Shown: positions 15,873 through 21,364 of the stretch, piece after piece
Layout of the letters: every line of letters starts with the position of its first letter
How positions within the stretch are numbered: position 1 is the first letter of the stretch
NCBI GenBank assembly: GCA_043809805.1
Contig: JBDROR010000023.1
Location: forward strand, 1-21,364
Length of the DNA stretch: 21,364 nt
Source: JAQUKH01 sp043809805
Lineage (GTDB): Bacteria; JACRDZ01; JAQUKH01
Reading direction: 5' to 3'
The notes under the pieces: model-generated
The model's database searches: none
What the model was told of the DNA's origin: nothing
What the model saw: only the letters and a program-made list of their open reading frames with translations
Position numbers and translations under genes: made by a program

Positions 15873-15946
15873 AGATTCCTCGCTTCGCTCGGAATGACAA
15901 CAATTTGTCGTTCGTATTTTGTCATTTTGACTGAAGGGAGAAATCT
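15873..15946. repeat. Palindromic repeat, family B, joining VanZ and hisS
   Basis: On the minus strand it begins AGATTTCTCCCTTCAG and ends AGCGAAGCGAGGAATCT, with TGACA/TGTCA inner arms. It supplies the VanZ stop codon and last eight codons on one side, and the hisS Shine-Dalgarno (GAGG, 15881-15878) on the other, with the hisS ATG immediately adjacent. Confidence 0.82.
15878..15881 (-). promoter_or_regulatory. hisS ribosome-binding site located in a repeat arm
   Basis: GAGG followed by AATCT and then ATG gives a 5-nt spacing. The GAGG is part of the family B arm (GCGAGGAATCT), so the repeat provides the translation signal of an essential gene. Confidence 0.6.
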
Positions 15947-16284
15947 TTCCTGCCGCAAAACAACACTATAGCAATAATCCCCAGCGAATCCGCTAAAAAA
16001 TCCGTCCAGTCACAATTTCTCCCGGGAACAAAATACTGATGAATCTCATCAAGTCCACCATAAAATATTGAAAAACTAATTGAAAAAAACTCCGTTTTTT
16101 CCTTAAAATTATCATAAATTGAGTTATAAACTAAATAGCCAACCAATCCAAATTCCAAAAAGTGTATTATTTTATCAAATCCGGGAAAAGCAGGCAATTT
16201 AACCGGCATGGACAGAGAAGAAATATAAAAGATTAAACTTAAGTAAAGAACCGTAACTACTCGAAAAACAAAACTTTTGTTCAC
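15922..16284 (-). CDS. VanZ-like membrane protein
   Basis: The 120-residue protein has a first TM helix at about 8-24, the VanZ signature 'FDKIIHFLEFGLVGYLVY' and the C-terminal motif 'GGLDEIHQYFVPGRNCDWTD' followed by 'FLADSLG'. VanZ-domain proteins are small inner-membrane proteins; VanZ itself raises teicoplanin resistance, but most homologues have no known function. GTG 16284 is the start, 6 bp after the upstream gene's stop and preceded by AAAGAG. The last eight residues (KDFSLQSK) and the stop are encoded by repeat 15873-15946, so the original C-terminus was different. Confidence 0.88.
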   Translation of the reverse strand: MNKSFVFRVVTVLYLSLIFYISSLSMPVKLPAFPGFDKIIHFLEFGLVGYLVYNSIYDNFKEKTEFFSISFSIFYGGLDEIHQYFVPGRNCDWTDFLADSLGIIAIVLFCGRKDFSLQSK

Positions 16285-16290
16285 CTCTTT

Positions 16291-16845
16291 TTAACCCTTC
16301 CCGTCAGTTTTAAATTTCGGTTTTGTAAGTTCTATTTTTTCTTTAATTTTTGGTATTTCTGTTTTAGATAGCGCAATCCATTTACTTCCTTGAGTAAGGG
16401 AAAAATCTTTTGGCACATGGACATTATCAATATAACTTGCTTTTATCTTTATCACCTGATCCTCAGTTAAGGGAATATATGAGTCCGCTATCATCTCTTT
16501 GGGATTATGTCTGGCAGGTTCAGCTTCGCGTAATCCATCAAGATAAATGGGATCAGCCAAAATCATTCCCGGTTTCAATTCACCTGGCGGGAATTTTTTC
16601 ACTGTGTAAGAAGTAAGTATCTGCTCCACTGTTTCCTGAGCCCATAAAGCCTGCATATAATAATCAAATGCCTTCGGAATATCCCCTTTATTCTCCCATT
16701 CTAAACCCAAGGCGTAATATTCCCTTCCTTCTTTATATGCTTCTTTTGCCCGCGAAAGAACCTCAAACACCGACATCGTGATACTAATCAAATAAACAAC
16801 AAAAATAATTAAAATCCCTTTTAAAACTTTTTTGGGTGTTAACAT
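16291..16845 (-). CDS. Membrane-anchored protein with TPR-like helices and a 'PGMILA' module
   Basis: The 184-residue protein has an N-terminal TM helix (10-30), a TPR-like helical pair ('EGREYYALGLEWENKGDIPK', 'AFDYYMQALWAQ'), and residues about 90-145 'LKPGMILADPIYLDG...SYIPLTEDQVIKIKASYIDNVHVP'. This last pattern closely resembles the module that precedes HD-GYP phosphodiesterase domains (GMVLAEDVYD..G.LL..G..LTE..I..L...GI..V.V), but no HD-GYP domain is present. ATG 16845 has AGGAG 7 nt upstream; an in-frame TTG one codon earlier is less likely. The role is unknown. It lies 36 bp after the YugP gene and 6 bp before the VanZ gene. Confidence 0.72.
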   Translation of the reverse strand: MLTPKKVLKGILIIFVVYLISITMSVFEVLSRAKEAYKEGREYYALGLEWENKGDIPKAFDYYMQALWAQETVEQILTSYTVKKFPPGELKPGMILADPIYLDGLREAEPARHNPKEMIADSYIPLTEDQVIKIKASYIDNVHVPKDFSLTQGSKWIALSKTEIPKIKEKIELTKPKFKTDGKG

Positions 16846-16881
16846 CAATCTCTCCTCTGCTAAAGTCTACCAGTTAACATA

Positions 16882-17559
16882 TTATCTATTATTTCTTAGA
16901 ATTAAAAAGCGAATTAAATGTATTGCCGCGACCGCGGTCGCGGCCACATAAGTTAACGCGGCGGCATTTAAAACCTTGCGGCCGTATTTTATTTCCTGAC
17001 TCGCAAGAAATCCATTATTTTCTAAAGTAACCATTGCCCTTTTGCTCGCATTAAATTCAACAGGCAATGTAACTAAATGGAATAAAACCACTAATGAAAA
17101 AAACAATATTCCTATATCCATAAATACCCCTGCCTTAAAGAAAAACCCTATAAAAAACAAAGGGAATGCCATTGTAGAACCTATATTTGCCGCAGGGACA
17201 ATGGATGAACGGATATTCATCGGCATATACTTATTTTGATCCTGAAGGGCATGGCCTACTTCATGCGCGGCTACCCCCAACGCGGAAATTGAACGGCCAT
17301 GATAAACATCTGATGATAACTTTAAAACTTTATTTTTCGGATCATAGTAATCTGTTAAAAAACCCGACTGCTCTTCTACTTTTACAGACAGATTATTGCG
17401 CACCAAAATTTGCCTTGCCGCTTCTGCCCCGGATAACCCCTTTATGGAATTCACTTTAGCATATTTAGCATAGGTTGATTTAACTTTATATTGGGCATAA
17501 AATGCAAAAGCAAGCGCGGGCAACACAAACACCATTGTCGGGTCAAAAAATAGAAACAA
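16882..17559 (-). CDS. YugP-family membrane zinc metallopeptidase
   Basis: The 225-residue protein is the Zn_peptidase_2 (YugP) family. Four hydrophobic segments include the N-terminus (MFLFFDPTMVFVLPALAFAF) and the helices at about 128-165 and 205-220. The zinc motif HEVGH is at 99-103 and the third ligand is likely Glu in 'LPVEFNASKRA'. 'LSGAEAARQIL' and 'DPKNKVLKLSSDVY' are family hallmarks. The start is a TTG at 17559, supported by AAGGAG 7 nt upstream. The substrate is unknown; the family is annotated as a membrane peptidase by homology. Confidence 0.92.
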   Translation of the reverse strand: MFLFFDPTMVFVLPALAFAFYAQYKVKSTYAKYAKVNSIKGLSGAEAARQILVRNNLSVKVEEQSGFLTDYYDPKNKVLKLSSDVYHGRSISALGVAAHEVGHALQDQNKYMPMNIRSSIVPAANIGSTMAFPLFFIGFFFKAGVFMDIGILFFSLVVLFHLVTLPVEFNASKRAMVTLENNGFLASQEIKYGRKVLNAAALTYVAATAVAAIHLIRFLILRNNR

Positions 17560-17579
17560 GAGTAATCTCCTTTTTATAT

Positions 17580-17594
17580 GAGGGAGAAATCTTT
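17580..17594. repeat. Repeat family B fragment upstream of the YugP gene
   Basis: GAGGGAGAAATCTTT matches the inner part of family B (GAAGGGAGAAATCTTT at 3407-3421 and 15935-15948) without its partner arm. It lies in the murB-YugP gap. Confidence 0.45.
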
Positions 17595-17632
17595 GCCATT
17601 ATATCAAAAAAATGAAATAAATAAATAAATTT

Positions 17633-18538
17633 TTATTCCCCCAAAATTTTCATCTCCATTTCCAATTTAACTCCAAATTTTTCATCAACTCTTTTTTGAA
17701 TCTCTGCTGCCAAAAAAATCACATCCGACGCCGTGCCCCTTAACGAATCCAAATTTATTATAAAACCGGCGTGTTTCTCGGAAACTTTTACCGAACCAAT
17801 TTGTAACCCCTTACATCCCGCCATATCAATAAGCCGGGCAGCAAATTTACCATCGCATGGATTTTTAAACACACTGCCCGCACTGGGATATTCCAACGGC
17901 TGCGTTTTTTTTCTTTTTTTTATATATTTATCGATTCGCTCTTTTATCACTCGCGGCGAATCTTTTTCCAGTAAAAGTTCAACTTTCGTAACTATATTAC
18001 CGCCTATACTAAAAATACTATGCCTATAGCCAAAATCAAGCTCTTCCTTTTTCCATTCTTTTTTTCCTCCATTTTCGGAAATTCCCCATACCCTCACCAC
18101 AAAATCACCAATACATTTATCTTGGACACCCGCGTTCATTGCCACCACTCCGCCAATATTCCCGGGTATGCCGACAGCAAATTCTAAGCCGCTAAGCCCA
18201 ATTTCTTGTGTAAATCTAACAAATTTCGGCAATAAGATACCTGCCGATACTTCAAGCAAATTATCATGAATTGCCACCTTATTTAAAATCCTATCTGTAT
18301 TAATAACAATACCTCTGACCCCATTATCCTTTACCAAAACATTTGTCCCCCGCCCTAATACACACCACGGGATTTTATTACTTTTGGCATACAGTAAAAT
18401 ATCAACTATATCCGCCTCATCCTGAGGAAAAACTAAAATATCCGCCGGGCCGCCTATTTTAAAACTTGTATGCCGCGACATCGGCTCATCAAATAAAATA
18501 TCTCCCTTAATTTTCAAATTAACACTATCTTTATCCAT
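17633..18538 (-). CDS. murB: UDP-N-acetylenolpyruvoylglucosamine reductase
   Basis: MurB is an FAD enzyme that reduces UDP-GlcNAc-enolpyruvate to UDP-MurNAc in peptidoglycan synthesis. The 301-residue protein shows 'MSRHTSFKIGGPADILVFP' (20-38), the FAD-binding 'LGRGTNVLVKDNGVRGIVI', 'GLSGLEFAVGIPGNIGGVVA' and 'MNAG', 'YRHSIFS', 'EYPSAGSVFKNP' with catalytic Ser222, and a C-terminal Glu in 'LEMEMKIL'. Its size and 'GSVFKNP' motif fit the shorter type II MurB. ATG 18538 lacks a clear Shine-Dalgarno. It is the first gene of the minus-strand block; 73 bp separate it from the divergent plus-strand gene region's edge and 73 bp from the YugP gene downstream. Confidence 0.97.
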   Translation of the reverse strand: MDKDSVNLKIKGDILFDEPMSRHTSFKIGGPADILVFPQDEADIVDILLYAKSNKIPWCVLGRGTNVLVKDNGVRGIVINTDRILNKVAIHDNLLEVSAGILLPKFVRFTQEIGLSGLEFAVGIPGNIGGVVAMNAGVQDKCIGDFVVRVWGISENGGKKEWKKEELDFGYRHSIFSIGGNIVTKVELLLEKDSPRVIKERIDKYIKKRKKTQPLEYPSAGSVFKNPCDGKFAARLIDMAGCKGLQIGSVKVSEKHAGFIINLDSLRGTASDVIFLAAEIQKRVDEKFGVKLEMEMKILGE

Positions 18539-18570
18539 ATAAAAGCGATATTATCATAAAAATTTATTTT

Positions 18571-18587
18571 CAACAAATTTATTGTTG
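18571..18587. promoter_or_regulatory. Perfect palindrome in the murB divergent gap
   Basis: CAACAA attta TTGTTG is a 6-bp perfect inverted repeat with a 5-nt centre, in the 82-bp gap between murB and the divergent small membrane protein gene. Its position suits an operator; on the murB strand TTGTTG-17-TAATAT could be a weak promoter overlapping it. Chance is possible in such AT-rich DNA. Confidence 0.25.
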
Positions 18588-18620
18588 GGCTGAAATGTAG
18601 ATAGAAAAACAATGTGCCAT

Positions 18621-18974
18621 ATGGATAAGAAATGTTTTGGATATGCTATTCACTGGATTCCGCGCATCGTCGGAACTCTCCTGTTTGTAATGCTAATTAT
18701 CTTTGCTGTTGGCGAAGGAGTTCCTAATCCTATGAAACAGCCCTTGGTCGTACAAATTGAAATGCTGGCTATGTTCATCATATGGCTTGGCTTACTCATC
18801 GCTTGGAAATCGGAACTCATCGGCGGCATGTCAATATTGTTGGGGTATACATGTTTCTGTGGAGTAGAATGGCAGGCTTTAAATATCAAGTTTCCTTTCG
18901 GGCTGTTTCTCTTCGTAGGGTTGTTTTATATGCTTTCGTGGTGGAGCAAAAAAAGGCAAAAATCTAGCACATAA
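18621..18974 (+). CDS. Small multi-pass membrane protein, unknown function
   Basis: The 117-residue protein starts MDKKCFGYAIHWIPRIVGTL; an in-frame ATG three codons earlier (18612) is possible, and neither has a good Shine-Dalgarno. Four hydrophobic segments are visible (about 11-33, 46-64, 68-87, 90-108). Similar short proteins with 'IPRI.GTLL' and 'W..EL.GG...L' are widespread hypothetical proteins in MAGs. Codons 62 onward to near the stop are duplicated almost exactly at 20433-20582. The C-terminal tails of the two copies differ (KRQKSST here, KAAPNRKKS in the copy). Confidence 0.7.
   Translation: MDKKCFGYAIHWIPRIVGTLLFVMLIIFAVGEGVPNPMKQPLVVQIEMLAMFIIWLGLLIAWKSELIGGMSILLGYTCFCGVEWQALNIKFPFGLFLFVGLFYMLSWWSKKRQKSST
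18804..18953 (+). repeat. Left copy of a 150-bp direct repeat
   Basis: Matches 20433-20582 at 148 of 150 positions by eye (differences a/g and t/c in tatacatgtttctg versus tatacgtgcttctg). It is the 3' part of the small membrane protein gene. Confidence 0.95.
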
Positions 18975-19058
18975 CAACTCATTCCACCGAACTGTAACAC
19001 TGTATATTTCCAGCCGGTGAATTTGAACGTTGAAATATAAAAAAAGGAGAACAATTCT

Positions 19059-19517
19059 ATGAAAAAAATATTCGGGCTTTTACTTATAAGTATTTTGATA
19101 ATTGTTGGTTGTAGTTCTACTGTTAAGTTTATTAAATTGGACAAACTACCTAATCCAAAACTAGATAAAGGCTTAATCTATTTTTATAAAGGTGTAGGAA
19201 ATAATGAGCTTTATGGTTTTTATATTTTTGAAAATAAAAAGAAAATTGGATATTTATATAATGAATCCTTCTTTTTTATATATGCTGATCCAGGCATTCA
19301 CACTTATTACTCCCAAAATGCTGCTGACTATAAAAAGTATCACGCAACAATAGAAGTTGAAGCAGGAAAGGTTTATGCTTTAAAAGCGACAAAAAGAAGA
19401 GGCGTATTGAATATTGCATTTCTAGAATTGAATATTATAAATGAACTCGAAGCAAAATCAAAAATTCGTAATTTTGACTACGTTGTTTTTGAAGAAACAT
19501 CTAGTAAAAAGCAGTAA
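19059..19517 (+). CDS. Lipoprotein, DUF2846-like
   Basis: The 152-residue protein has a clear lipoprotein signal (MKKIFGLLLISILIIVGCSS, Cys18). The mature part contains 'GLIYFYKGVG', 'IFENKKKIGYLYNESFFFIYADPGIHTYYS' (in part 'KIGYLYNESFFFIYADPGIH') and 'IEVEAGKVYALKA', a pattern close to DUF2846 (a beta-sandwich of unknown function). GGAG lies 9 nt upstream of the ATG. Its DNA is very AT-rich compared with the housekeeping genes. It lies on the opposite strand from the main block and inside the segment bounded by the 150-bp direct repeats. Confidence 0.82.
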   Translation: MKKIFGLLLISILIIVGCSSTVKFIKLDKLPNPKLDKGLIYFYKGVGNNELYGFYIFENKKKIGYLYNESFFFIYADPGIHTYYSQNAADYKKYHATIEVEAGKVYALKATKRRGVLNIAFLELNIINELEAKSKIRNFDYVVFEETSSKKQ

Positions 19518-19744
19518 AGACATAGAACAATCAAACCCCGAAATTAAAAAGATGGGATTTAAGGGATGTTGTTTCTCAGGTTGCATAACTGCTATACTAT
19601 AGTCCTTGGGAAAAGTTTTCTAATGAAGAAATTAAAATTATGACTAGTTTTTTAGAAAAACAAATTGGTAAAAAATATAACTACATTGGGGCAATTAAAT
19701 TAGGACTTCAAAAAATATTAGATATACAGAGGGGAAGGTCATGA
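19503..19744 (+). pseudogene. Frameshifted coding remnant in a gene-free stretch
   Basis: Between the lipoprotein stop and the antitoxin are 308 bp with no intact gene. Two frames give protein-like sequence that reads on from one to the other: 'SKDIEQSNPEIKKMGFKG' plus 'CCFSGCITAIL' ending at 19602, then (+1 frame) 'YSPWEKFSNEEIKIM', 'TSFLEKQIGKKYNYIGAIK' and 'LGLQKILDIQRGRS' ending with TGA at 19744. 'LEKQIGKKYNYIGAI' resembles permuted NlpC/P60 or YiiX-type papain-like proteins, but that match is weak. The piece looks like the decayed 3' end of a gene whose 5' part is gone. Confidence 0.45.
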
Positions 19745-19786
19745 ACCATAAAAGCTGAATTAAAAATACAAAATAATTACTTTTTG

Positions 19787-19795
19787 TGGTAAAAT
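19787..19795 (+). promoter_or_regulatory. Extended -10 promoter before the toxin-antitoxin pair
   Basis: TGGTAAAAT (TGn plus TAAAAT) lies 31 nt before the antitoxin ATG, with no good -35. The spacing would put the start near 19802 and leave GTGAGG as Shine-Dalgarno in the leader. Confidence 0.4.
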
Positions 19796-19825
19796 GCGAT
19801 TGAGTTATAAAAAAGTGAGGTGTTT

Positions 19826-20059
19826 ATGGCTAAAGATGGGAACCAACTTCTTACTGAATCATTAAAATTACCGCCAACAGATCGCGCAGAGCTTGTAGAA
19901 AATATTTTATCAAGTTTTGAATTTCCTTCCCGGGAAAAAATTGATGCTTCGTGGGCACAAGAAGCCGAGAACCGTATTGACGCTTTAGAACGTGGTGAAT
20001 TAGCTACTATTTCAGCAGAAGAAGTATTTGAAAAAATTGAAAATCCAAAAAAGAAATGA
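19826..20059 (+). CDS. Antitoxin, Unstab_antitox (PF09720-like) family
   Basis: The 77-residue protein matches the 'putative addiction module component' family: 'LTESLKLPPTDRAELVENIL', 'DASWAQEAENRIDALERGEL' and 'ISAEEVFEKI'. Such antitoxins neutralise a ParE/RelE toxin encoded just downstream, bind it through the C-terminal helix and usually repress their own promoter. GAGG lies 5 nt before ATG 19826; an in-frame GTG at 19820 overlaps that site and is rejected. The ATG of the toxin overlaps the stop (ATGA), the normal arrangement for coupled toxin-antitoxin genes. Confidence 0.93.
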   Translation: MAKDGNQLLTESLKLPPTDRAELVENILSSFEFPSREKIDASWAQEAENRIDALERGELATISAEEVFEKIENPKKK

Positions 20060-20361
20060 AAATTAGATTCCTTATTCCTGCAGAAGATGAACTTGTAGAC
20101 ACTATTTCTTACTATAATATGCAAAGTGAAGGACTTGGCTATGAATTTGCTTCGGAAGTAAAAAGAACAATTGAACGAATTATTCAGTATCCCGAAGCAT
20201 GGTCTAAACTCTCAAAACGTACCCGCCGATGTCGAACGAAAAGATTTCCCTATGGAATTATATATCAAACCAGAGAAGAATATTTACTTATTGTAGCAGT
20301 AATGCATATGAGTCGAGAGCCTCATACATGGAAATCACGACTCAAAAAGAGTGAATTATAA
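20056..20361 (+). CDS. RelE/ParE-family toxin
   Basis: The 101-residue protein has the RelE/ParE fold pattern: 'MKIRFLIPAEDELVDTISYY' at the start, 'EFASEVKRTIERIIQYPEAW' in the helical hairpin, and 'RRCRTKRFPYGIIYQTREEY' followed by 'LLIVAVMHMSREPHTWKSR' in the C-terminal beta-sheet. 'R.FPYGI.Y' with 'V.H..R.P..W..R' is typical for partners of Unstab_antitox proteins. Whether it cuts ribosome-bound mRNA or poisons gyrase cannot be told from sequence alone. It overlaps the antitoxin by 4 bp and appears intact. Confidence 0.92.
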   Translation: MKIRFLIPAEDELVDTISYYNMQSEGLGYEFASEVKRTIERIIQYPEAWSKLSKRTRRCRTKRFPYGIIYQTREEYLLIVAVMHMSREPHTWKSRLKKSEL

Positions 20362-20432
20362 ATTAAAATTTTAACAAAGGCAATCCAGAGGACAGTTAGC
20401 AGCCCGCCTCTGATTTTTAACTTCGGGGACAG

Positions 20433-20582
20433 TGGAAATCGGAACTCATCGGCGGCATGTCAATATTGTTGGGGTATACGTGCTTCTGTGGAGTAGAATG
20501 GCAGGCTTTAAATATCAAGTTTCCTTTCGGGCTGTTTCTCTTCGTAGGGTTGTTTTATATGCTTTCGTGGTGGAGCAAAAAA
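20433..20582 (+). repeat. Right copy of the 150-bp direct repeat
   Basis: Near-identical to 18804-18953, offset by 1629 bp. The left boundary is sharp: cagTGGAAATCGG here against gctTGGAAATCGG. The right boundary falls in a run of A (seven in the left copy, six here). Confidence 0.95.
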
Positions 20583-20609
20583 GCAGCTCCGAACCGAAAG
20601 AAGAGCTAA
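20433..20609 (+). pseudogene. 5'-truncated copy of the small membrane protein gene
   Basis: In the same frame as the left copy it reads 'WKSELIGGMSILLGYTCFCG', 'VEWQALNIKFPFGLFLFVG' and 'LFYMLSWWSKKAAPNRKKS' and stops at TAA 20607-20609. The N-terminal 60 codons are missing, with unrelated sequence upstream ('cttcggggacag'). Its tail AAPNRKKS differs from that of the left copy, so it may be the original gene end or that of a lost paralogue. It runs into the 3' end of the convergent nitroreductase gene (4-bp overlap). Confidence 0.8.
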
Positions 20610-21328
20610 GGGGTTACAATTTTCCCGACAGAGAGGATGTAAAGCGCGGATTCATTTTCACCATCGATTCCCAGTAACTTATTTAATTCATCATCAAAGA
20701 AGGCTCCCACAGCAACACAGCCCAAGCCAAGAGATACAGTCTCAAGATAAATATTTTGTCCAATATGTCCTGCTTCGATAAAGGTATATCTGTAACCACG
20801 TTCGCCATATTTCCGGGTAATTCGCTGCCAGATTGAAGTTAGAACAAAGGTTACGCCTGCTTCACCCGTTGTCTCTTGATCTGATGCCGCATGAACAATT
20901 TCTTTTTTAAAATTTCCTTCTTTAATCAATTCCAGACTATGGTCAAGAAAAGAATAATGATAAATGCCTTGTTTCAGTTTATCAACATTATGCACGATTG
21001 AATAAATCTCGATAGGATAAAGGGCGCCAGCTGAAGGAGCACTGCGATAGCCAAAGTCTCCTTCTTTTTTAGTTATTCCATCAGCAGCAAATAAGAGGAT
21101 CGAAAGTTCTTTTAGTGAAAGCGGTTCTTTCTTGAAATTACGGACAGACCTTCTTTTTTTAATAGTTTCCTCTAGAGAGAGACCTTTATAATCAGGAGGC
21201 GGTAAGTTTATTTTTGCTTTGCCATGATAATTTTTATACATTTCCGTTGCATCTGAAAATGAAAATATTAAAAGCAGACTAAAAGTTAAAAATATAAAAA
21301 GAAATTTCGTTTTCACTCTAATTGCCAT
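20606..21328 (-). CDS. Exported SagB/ThcOx-type nitroreductase-family protein
   Basis: The 240-residue protein has a signal peptide or anchor (MAIRVKTKFLFIFLTFSLLL), then a nitroreductase fold: 'SLEETIKKRRSVRNFKKEPL', 'ELSILLFAADGI', 'YRSAPSAGALYPIEIYSIVH', 'AGVTFVLTSIWQRITRKYGE', 'RGYRYTFIEAGHIGQNIYLE' and 'LGLGCVAVGAF'. This is the SagB/ThcOx pattern (FMN-dependent dehydrogenases that oxidise azolines in peptide natural products), although many stand-alone homologues exist with unknown substrates. No YcaO, cyclodehydratase or precursor peptide gene is in the window. I chose ATG 21328; the frame continues to a GTG at the window edge, and a GTG at 21316 is also possible. Export of an FMN-dependent enzyme is unusual but recurrent in environmental genomes. 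Confidence 0.87.
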   Translation of the reverse strand: MAIRVKTKFLFIFLTFSLLLIFSFSDATEMYKNYHGKAKINLPPPDYKGLSLEETIKKRRSVRNFKKEPLSLKELSILLFAADGITKKEGDFGYRSAPSAGALYPIEIYSIVHNVDKLKQGIYHYSFLDHSLELIKEGNFKKEIVHAASDQETTGEAGVTFVLTSIWQRITRKYGERGYRYTFIEAGHIGQNIYLETVSLGLGCVAVGAFFDDELNKLLGIDGENESALYILSVGKIVTP

Positions 21329-21364
21329 TTCCCTTAATCTTTTTGTCAAACAGCTTATATACAC

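Noticed and set aside
18804..20582. Composite transposon or integron
   Set aside because: No transposase, integrase, terminal inverted repeats or clear target duplication is seen; only the 150-bp direct repeat supports insertion.
20432..20677. 81-residue plus-strand frame over the right direct repeat
   Set aside because: It is in a different frame from the one that gives the membrane-protein homology, and the same wrong-frame product appears in the left copy.

Overview
The window looks like part of an AT-rich chromosome from an uncultured Gram-negative bacterium. The diderm evidence is a beta-barrel-like outer-membrane protein, several LysM envelope proteins, two lipoproteins and murB. Spaced palindromic repeats of several families, and housekeeping genes mixed with hypothetical envelope genes, are common in candidate-phylum genomes such as Omnitrophota-like lineages. 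That placement is inference; no rRNA gene is present to settle it.

From 1 to about 18540 every gene lies on the minus strand. Read in transcription order (right to left), it begins with murB, a YugP-type membrane Zn-peptidase, a membrane protein with a 'PGMILA' module, a VanZ-like protein, hisS and aspS. A palindromic repeat and a promoter-like site follow. Next come an envelope pair (coiled-coil lipoprotein and double-LysM protein), then ybeY, a NosR/RnfG-like FMN and Fe-S membrane protein, an exported Memo/AmrB protein, a small two-helix membrane protein, a short QueG-like double [4Fe-4S] protein, a DUF4416 protein, a single-LysM protein and an RsuA/RluB-family pseudouridine synthase. The last three genes are a CHASE2-class III cyclase, a beta-barrel protein and a FecR-domain protein that is cut by the window edge. 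Most of these genes overlap or are separated by a few bases, so long co-transcripts are likely.

From 18540 to 21364 the organisation changes. Five plus-strand coding units appear: a small membrane protein, a DUF2846-like lipoprotein, a frameshifted remnant, and an Unstab_antitox/ParE-type toxin-antitoxin pair. The last 150 bp shared by the small membrane protein gene are repeated almost identically 1629 bp downstream, so the lipoprotein, remnant and toxin-antitoxin block sits between two direct repeats. The right copy is a 5'-truncated gene end, which converges on an exported SagB-type nitroreductase gene.

The most striking feature is how the palindromic repeats relate to genes. At least five protein C-termini (the NosR-like protein, YbeY, VanZ, DUF4416 and the QueG-like protein) read into repeat DNA and take their tail and stop codon from it. 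One repeat arm also carries the Shine-Dalgarno of hisS directly against its ATG. Two further genes (amrB and the 6101-6694 LysM gene) have their ribosome-binding site directly next to the repeat end motif GGGAATGAC. I saw no tRNA, rRNA, CRISPR array, transposase or phage gene. I also do not see a clear multi-gene defence or biosynthetic system. The best candidates for undescribed biology are the repeat-derived gene ends, the cyclase/beta-barrel/FecR trio, and the exported AmrB beside redox proteins.
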